This document shows positions 59,701 to 64,000 of a stretch of DNA of 64,000 nucleotides, piece after piece. The first letter of the stretch is position 1, and every line of letters starts with the position of its first letter. Origin of the DNA: Lycocorax pyrrhopterus obiensis (lineage: Eukaryota > Chordata > Aves > Passeriformes > Paradisaeidae); assembly GCA_014706295.1 (NCBI GenBank), contig JACSVZ010000002.1:18150494-18214493 (forward strand), read 5' to 3'. Position numbers and translations under genes: made by a program. A model generated the notes under the pieces. The model searched no databases and had not been told where the DNA came from. It was given only the letters and a program-made list of their open reading frames with translations.

Positions 59701-60837
59701 GCCACAGAGAGTTACATGGCTTTTTCTATGTTCTGGTGCCTCCTAGCAACTAATTTACATCACAATACATTTGAATTTGTATTGTATGTATGACAATCTT
59801 ATTAACATCCTATTCTCTTGTGTGCTACAGTATCTTTCCTATACATGCTGGAGGAAATATTGCTCATTTGGATTTTTGAAGAGAAAGACATTTTAAGGAC
59901 ACTGAAAGAGGTAGATTAATTATCTATGCCCCTTATTCATGTCCTTATTAACAGCCTTGACCCATGAGAAAACCCCAGCTTATGATTTATGAATGCACAC
60001 AGCATCATTCTTATTTATGAGAAGAAAATACTATGACCAATTCATAAACAGCAAAGAGTTCAACTTGCTGGATGCCACTGATCAAAGGATTAATTATATT
60101 TTGAGTTTTGTCTGAAATACATTTACTCCATGCACATCCATTAATATCTCATTAATCAAGGTCAGACATTGCCGTTCAGGCCTTGAAAATGGGCAACAGA
60201 ACTCTGAGGGAGAGTAAAGAGGACAGATCTTCTCATCTTCAAAGTTCAGCCGACAGTTGCAGCTGAAAGAAACCTTGATGTTTAATGCTCCTAAATACAC
60301 AGATCAAGATATAGCCCTGGTTAAAGCACATTGGAGCTATTGAAAAGCTGCAAAGCATTAATTTGGTGAAAGCAAACACAGTCACGAAAATTCAAGTTAA
60401 AGAAAACCCTTTCCAAGATCTCCTGAAAAACTGAGCTAAATTCAGCAGAACAAGTATCTCAAAAATAAGTAACTGCCTAGAAAGCTCAGGACTTCTAGGA
60501 CAGACACAACAGATTTCTGATTCATATAACTCCCACCTCAGATCTAGAAATGTTATCAATAACCACAACCTCAAAGAGTAGTTTTACCTCAGCTCGTGCA
60601 TCAGCATCACAACCAAAGGCAGCCACAGCAAACGCAGCTTTGCTCTGCACTTGGCTGTTGGTTGAGCGCAGTGGCCCTGCAAGAGCACTCATTATACCAT
60701 GGCTCCGGATACTGACATGGGATGGCTCTTGCAGGGACAGATTTATCAGCACTGCAATGGCATTGGCAATGGCTCCATCTCTCTGGGCATTCAAGGTGTT
60801 CATTAATGGCTCAATTCCTTCAGCCTCAGCAACAACA
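41067..60837 (-). CDS. ARMC3: Armadillo repeat-containing protein 3, C-terminal part (nine exons; 5' end off the window)
   Basis: Nine coding exons join in phase: 60588-60837, 59291-59427, 55697-55865, 54719-54819, 50534-50602, 49200-49280, 45321-45518, 42754-42916 and 41067-41267. They give about 455 residues plus stop; human ARMC3 is about 872. The first two exons hold armadillo-type helices ([38 protein letters not shown]). A conserved linker follows ([25 protein letters not shown]), then a poorly conserved Ser/Lys-rich stretch over three short exons. The last three exons form the EDR1-type domain, with [39 protein letters not shown] and YNRAWNEV. In mammals the gene is mainly testis/ciliated-cell expressed, and its molecular role is not settled. 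The N-terminal exons lie beyond position 64000. I found no further exon between 60838 and 64000. Confidence 0.95.
41268..42753. other. ARMC3 intron, with an AACAAAAC-rich simple repeat
   Basis: An A-rich AACAA-type simple repeat lies at 41347-41386. Nothing else recognised. Confidence 0.5.
42754..42916 (-). CDS. ARMC3: ARMC3 exon, EDR1-type domain
   Basis: Acceptor TTTGGAACAG|GTTTGT, donor TTCAAG|GTACAT. The 163 nt encode [40 protein letters not shown] and [23 protein letters not shown] and the KMGG motif are hallmarks of the EDR1 (Le-CTR1-like) domain. Confidence 0.96.
42917..45320. other. ARMC3 intron, nothing recognised
   Basis: About 2.4 kb. Overlapping short open frames at 43403-44157 occur on both strands with no domain. 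Confidence 0.45.
45321..45518 (-). CDS. ARMC3: ARMC3 exon, basic/acidic stretch and start of the EDR1-type domain
   Basis: The acceptor is AATGTAAG|AAAAGGG, a weak site preceded by a run of T. The donor is GCACA|GTAAGT. The 198 nt encode [20 protein letters not shown], then [20 protein letters not shown] and [14 protein letters not shown]. The charged first part and the LP-T-REQ motif align with human ARMC3. Confidence 0.9.
45519..49199. other. ARMC3 intron, nothing recognised
   Basis: About 3.7 kb of AT-rich intronic DNA. No repeat family or exon recognised. Confidence 0.45.
49200..49280 (-). CDS. ARMC3: ARMC3 short Ser/Lys-rich linker exon
   Basis: Acceptor TCTCAACAG|TTCAG, donor CTTAAG|GTATTA. 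The 81 nt encode [20 protein letters not shown] and TRGKGL with split end codons. It matches the human GSPIEDKSEPASGRN segment in layout. Confidence 0.88.
49281..50533. other. ARMC3 intron, nothing recognised
   Basis: About 1.25 kb. No repeat family or exon recognised. Confidence 0.45.
50534..50602 (-). CDS. ARMC3: ARMC3 short linker exon
   Basis: Acceptor CTGTTTCAG|TGTTG, donor GCAAG|GTATGG. The 69 nt encode [20 protein letters not shown] and KA, with both boundary codons split. Phase agrees with both neighbours. The sequence is Ser-rich and poorly conserved, as this part of the protein is in mammals. Confidence 0.82.
50784..53830 (-). mobile_element. Near full-length CR1 LINE in an ARMC3 intron, minus strand, broken ORF2
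   Basis: About 3 kb of CR1. The 3' end lies near 50784, with the reverse complement of the ATTCTGTGATTCC-type tail. The reverse-transcriptase core is open from 52110 to 51271, with [15 protein letters not shown] and the catalytic FADDTKL near 51675. The upstream RT/linker is spread over shifted frames at 52082-52755. The endonuclease part is at 52932-53462 ([31 protein letters not shown]) and 53497-53682. At least four frame breaks make ORF2 non-functional. Some ORF1/5' sequence may extend to about 53830. It is inserted antisense-neutral (same strand as ARMC3), 180 bp from the nearest exon. Confidence 0.95.
53831..54718. other. ARMC3 intron with a GACA/GATA microsatellite
   Basis: A (GATA)(GACA) tandem repeat lies at 54600-54640. 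Nothing else recognised. Confidence 0.55.
54719..54819 (-). CDS. ARMC3: ARMC3 linker exon
   Basis: Acceptor TTCTTGTAG|ATAAAA, donor GAAAA|GTGAGT. The 101 nt encode [20 protein letters not shown] and [13 protein letters not shown] plus two bases. It corresponds to human GTKLLPLKELCLQEPSDLRA and following residues. Confidence 0.92.
54820..55696. other. ARMC3 intron, nothing recognised
   Basis: About 0.9 kb. No repeat family or exon recognised. Confidence 0.45.
55697..55865 (-). CDS. ARMC3: ARMC3 exon, post-ARM linker
   Basis: Acceptor TTATTTATCAG|TGCTTT, donor GGTCAG|GTAAGC. The 169 nt complete the split Gly codon and encode [20 protein letters not shown] and [20 protein letters not shown], ending with [16 protein letters not shown]. 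It matches the human segment after the ARM array closely. Confidence 0.95.
55866..57349. other. ARMC3 intron with GT and AT microsatellites
   Basis: (GT)16 at 56675-56706 and (AT)8 at 56794-56809. Open frames across the GT tract are repeat artefacts. The remainder is not recognised. Confidence 0.5.
57350..58640 (+). mobile_element. Old, decayed CR1 in an ARMC3 intron, plus strand
   Basis: Traces of CR1 ORF2 follow in order: AACAGATGGCACAGAAAAGA near 57389 (T-DG-EK-E block), TGCCTGGTGAGTGGAGAAGG near 57639, AGGAAATTACAATAGAGA near 57695 (the GNYRP block), GCACTGGAACAGGTTACCTC near 58483 and GACCTTTGAGGTCCCCTCCT near 58600. Many stops and gaps indicate great age. Confidence 0.65.
58641..59290. 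other. ARMC3 intron, nothing recognised
   Basis: AT-rich intronic DNA. No repeat family or exon recognised. Confidence 0.45.
59291..59427 (-). CDS. ARMC3: ARMC3 exon, last armadillo repeat
   Basis: Acceptor TTTCTAATAG|TTAAGA, donor CCTAGG|GTGAGT. The 137 nt encode [20 protein letters not shown], continuing [20 protein letters not shown] and ELCSL, plus two bases of a Gly codon. The GGL-PLI-LL-S pattern is a typical ARM repeat. Confidence 0.95.
59428..60587. other. ARMC3 intron, nothing recognised
   Basis: About 1.2 kb. No repeat family or exon recognised. Confidence 0.45.
60588..60837 (-). CDS. ARMC3: ARMC3 armadillo-repeat exon (5'-most exon in the window)
   Basis: Acceptor TTTTGCTAG|TGTTGTT, donor GCTGAG|GTAAAAC. 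The 250 nt supply the third base of an Asn codon and then 83 residues from [13 protein letters not shown] to CDADARAE. It contains about two ARM repeat units, including [19 protein letters not shown] and [17 protein letters not shown]. It aligns by eye to the human AAAEADGIDPLINLL region. Confidence 0.96.
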
Positions 60838-62310
60838 CTAGCAAAATGAAGGAGAGGGAAAATATTTATTATTTTATGACCATTTTTTCTTCTTAGTGTG
60901 CTTTTTTTACCAACTAAACTAGTATTACAATTCAAGATTTACATATATACGTATGTATGCATCTGTACATATATATGTATGTGTGTGCGTGATTTATATA
61001 TGACTCACAGTGAGAAGTTCAAGAGGAACAATCAAAGCAGACAAACCAAGCCACAAACTTCTGGATTCTTTAACTTACAAGGACATGGATTCTTTCTGAG
61101 GTGCTGAACAAGTCAATTAAATCCTCCATCTTTCCAAATGTGCAGAATTTCTGTATCTTTAGTTCCAGGCAAATGCTTCTGTAGCCTCTTACCAACTTTC
61201 CCCATAAACATTCTAGCACTACTTCTAATGAGGATTATAGTGAACAGAAAACCACATTTTTCTTTGTTCTGTCTCTGTAAATTTCTGTGATCAGATACCT
61301 AGGTGGTATAAACATATACACCAAGTTTCTGTCATTCTTACAGTGTAAGTGTACATGTTCACAAGTGAGAATGGTGCAGTTCAGTACAATGTAGGAATTA
61401 CTGAGCTGGACTTACATAAGTTGAGTTAGCAGGGTAACAGCAGACTCATCAGAACAGAGCTTAGGGCTGGCTATGACTGTGAGTCCAGATCAACTAGTCT
61501 ATCAACAGCAGATCCAGTTTACATATTCCCTCTGTTCCCAGATGATATCGCATCCACGGCTGAAGGGTGCTGCCCCTCAGCAGTGCTGGGACAAATGCTG
61601 GTGTGGTCAAGTCCTCAGCTAGACTTAAAATAATCTATTTCCAAATAACATTGGGGAAGATGGTTGGGATTTTTTTTTTCTAAGGATAATTTCATAGATT
61701 TAGGTTAGAGAACAGTCAAAGAAAAAAAAACCACTGAAGAAGCATTATTAATGAAGCAGCAAATTTGGGAAGGAGACAGCAGAAGGTGCAAGGAGCGGCA
61801 CTATTAGAGAATATATAATTTTACTTTAGGTTCATCTGTTTGTTAAACAAAAAGTTGGTAATATTGTTAGCAATGGGAATGCACAGATGGCAAGTTGAAT
61901 TTTCATTGCAACTGCTTTTTATACCCTCTATTAGTACATGTTGTCTATATCAAAACCATAAAAAACTCTTCAACAAAAGAGTTTACACTTTTTATAAGTT
62001 TTGCTAAATTTCTGTGAATGCAGTAAGAGATCTGTATGTGAAAATCTTTTACTGTAACAGTGCCTTACCAAAATCTGACTCATATTTGGTAACTTTCACT
62101 GTTACAAAATAAACTAAGCTTAGAAGTATCACATATAAAAGAAATCGTTATATTACCAAAGACTGTTGGCATTGATAACAAACAAAAAACCCCATGAGGA
62201 ATGCTGCCAGTCACACTTTTATGCAAACAGGACAGAAAGTAGAATACATTCCAACCTGTTCCACATAATCCCATTACATGGGCAACATGATGTAGGTCTT
62301 ACTGTGTCAC
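60838..62310. other. ARMC3 intron, nothing recognised
   Basis: This is part of the intron that runs off the right edge. I searched for the preceding ARM-repeat exon and did not find it. Confidence 0.45.
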
Positions 62311-62660
62311 TGTTCTCACCGTGGACGAGTAGAGAAACAACACAAGAGTTGAGGGTCAGGGATAAATGGAAGCGATTTAATAATCTTTCCGAAGGCTTTT
62401 ATATGTTAGTTCGCAAAAGTGTGTTAAATGGCATAAGGTAATTGGTCTTTTGGCCATCCACCCCTTGAGGGGATTGGTCAAGTTCTAAGACACCCATCTC
62501 TAAATGTTTTTCTAGTTAGAACCATAACAATCCTGCAAAACAACCTGCAGGTGCAAGAAGTTTACAAAACTGTAACATTGTTTTGAGTTACTTGCATGGG
62601 AAAGACAGAACTCTCACAAAACGCTGCAGAGAGCTGAAGAAATTCTCTGCTGAAGCTTTT
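62311..62660 (-). mobile_element. Possible solo LTR, minus strand
   Basis: On the minus strand the segment has CATATAAAAGCC near 62405-62394, ATTAAA at 62381-62376 and an end CACGGTGAGAACA at 62311. This resembles the TATA, polyadenylation signal and CA terminus of an LTR. The other end and target duplication are not clear, so this is tentative. Confidence 0.3.
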
Positions 62661-63464
62661 TCAGCATCCATATTACTGTGAACTCATCTTAGTGCAAGTA
62701 TCTCCACATTGTCAGAGAGGGGGATACAGATGCTCCTGAGCATACTTGGAATGAACCAGCAGAGCCTAACGGGGTTTGTTACTCTCATCTCTGCCTCAGG
62801 TGCAAGGCAGTGGCAGCTCACAAGTAGTGTTGGAGCATGGATCTAACAAAATCCGGCAGGCAGGCAGTAGTTACCTGTTTGGAAAACCAGGGAAAAAGCA
62901 GCAATCCAGGGACTGAAGGTGAGTGGAATTACTAGCTTGGGTGCAACATTAAGATACAGGGTCAGTTTGGTGTTGCCTGATTAATCCTCCTGGAGCACCA
63001 GTAGCTTTAATGCAAGCACTGCGGTCTCTATTCAGAAGTGAATCTCATGTTTGCAGATGTCCCACACTGCACCCCTCTGTCTTCCTTCAAGTAGCTGGAT
63101 TTCCCTTTGTGTGTCCTCCTTCCCCATTCCTACTTGACCAGTTGACAAAGAGCTGAAAATGTTTTATTTGGTGGGTGGCTTTCTTTCTTGCCATTGTTTT
63201 GGGTTTTTTACTGAGGTAAGTATGTACTTCTTTGGTTAATACTGTCTTATCCTGCCCATGAAAATTTTATCCAAATTTTCAGCTTCAGGGCTGTTGTAGC
63301 TCTATCCAGGCTGCTGTAGATGAAGAAATTCTGGACATGTTGATTGCACATGCAAGAACGAGCTATACACCACATGTATCACAGGCTTGCTGGAAAACAT
63401 CACATTCCCAGCACGTGTAACAATGCCAGGACGGACCTGCTGGCACAGCTTGGGTGAGACTCAC

Positions 63465-63499
<35 letters not shown>

Positions 63500-64000
63500 C
63501 CATACACAGTAAGGTGTGTTCACGAGCTATCAGATGTACTGCATTATGCAGTGCATACACACACACTTTAACCAGGAAGAAAAAAAAACAAAAATAAAAT
63601 CAAGCAGTTTCTCCTTTACAACAGATACACAGAAATTCCAGGATTTATGAGACAGATTCACTACTCATAAAATGCATCACTGCATCTCACAGGTGTAGTA
63701 TATCCAATATTTCTGCAATAAGTAGAGGACTTACTATTCCTATACTACACCCAAGAATACACATATTCTCCCCCAGGAGCTCCTAGTAAACATGTAGTCC
63801 CTAACAGACTGGCTACAGAATGATACACAGCACTGAATGACGTAACCAATCACATTATAAGCAGATTTACTATAATTTCCATAAAACCAGCAAGTACACA
63901 AGCACTTAACAAAAGAGCAAGGTGACGGCTCCTCGTGTGTTCAGAGCTGACCTCAGCAAGGTACAGAGCACAGCCAATTTTCTCAAGTGCCACTCAACTT
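62661..64000. other. ARMC3 intron with a CA microsatellite
   Basis: (CA)15 at 63469-63498. The remainder is not recognised. Confidence 0.5.

Noticed and set aside
60838..64000. Search for the preceding ARMC3 armadillo exon
   Set aside because: No stretch with the expected ARM-repeat peptide and a matching donor phase was found, so the exon is placed beyond the right edge.
1..64000. CRISPR arrays, tRNA, rRNA or bacterial-type operons
   Set aside because: None seen; all signs point to a vertebrate nuclear locus.

Overview
The window is vertebrate nuclear DNA, almost certainly from a bird. It has long introns and sparse genes. Its interspersed repeats are mostly CR1 LINEs, several ending in the ATTCTATGATTCTATG-type tail. 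It also carries an avian-style retroviral LTR. The species cannot be told from the sequence. Two protein genes are supported exon by exon, both on the minus strand: MSRB2 (complete, 5 exons, 17627-26979) and the 3' half of ARMC3 (9 exons, 41067-60837). In human 10p12.2 the order is ARMC3, MSRB2, PTF1A in one orientation. By synteny PTF1A should therefore lie beyond the left edge on the minus strand, and roughly the first 17 kb would be its upstream flank. PTF1A itself is not in the window.

Layout. 1-2860: two CpG-rich blocks around an AT-rich core, with no convincing exon. They contain a duplicated cis-regulatory module (about 973-1109 and 1806-1956). Each copy has a TGGGAA-N6-CACTTG bipartite site that resembles a PTF1 (PTF1A/RBPJ) site, plus two more shared blocks 26 bp apart. 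This is the most interesting signal in the window. 2861-17626: intergenic, with old and younger CR1 copies, a small GC-rich tract with a 51-bp tandem repeat, and a possible homeodomain/E-box element near 9.6 kb. 17627-26979: MSRB2, with a CpG-island promoter. Its introns carry CR1 copies and a remnant that looks like the C-terminus of an L1/Tx1-type ORF2, which would be unusual in a bird. 27061-41066: intergenic, with a 30-bp palindrome, a solo LTR split by a nested CR1 with a 5-bp target duplication, and an unassigned small coding-like segment just downstream of ARMC3. 41067-64000: ARMC3, with a near full-length but broken CR1 in one intron and an older CR1 in another.

MSRB2 is a mitochondrial methionine-R-sulfoxide reductase. 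ARMC3 is an armadillo-repeat protein with a C-terminal EDR1-type domain. They are neighbours by ancestral synteny and do not form a functional operon. Exon boundaries were derived by hand from splice sites and reading phase. All phases join without conflict.
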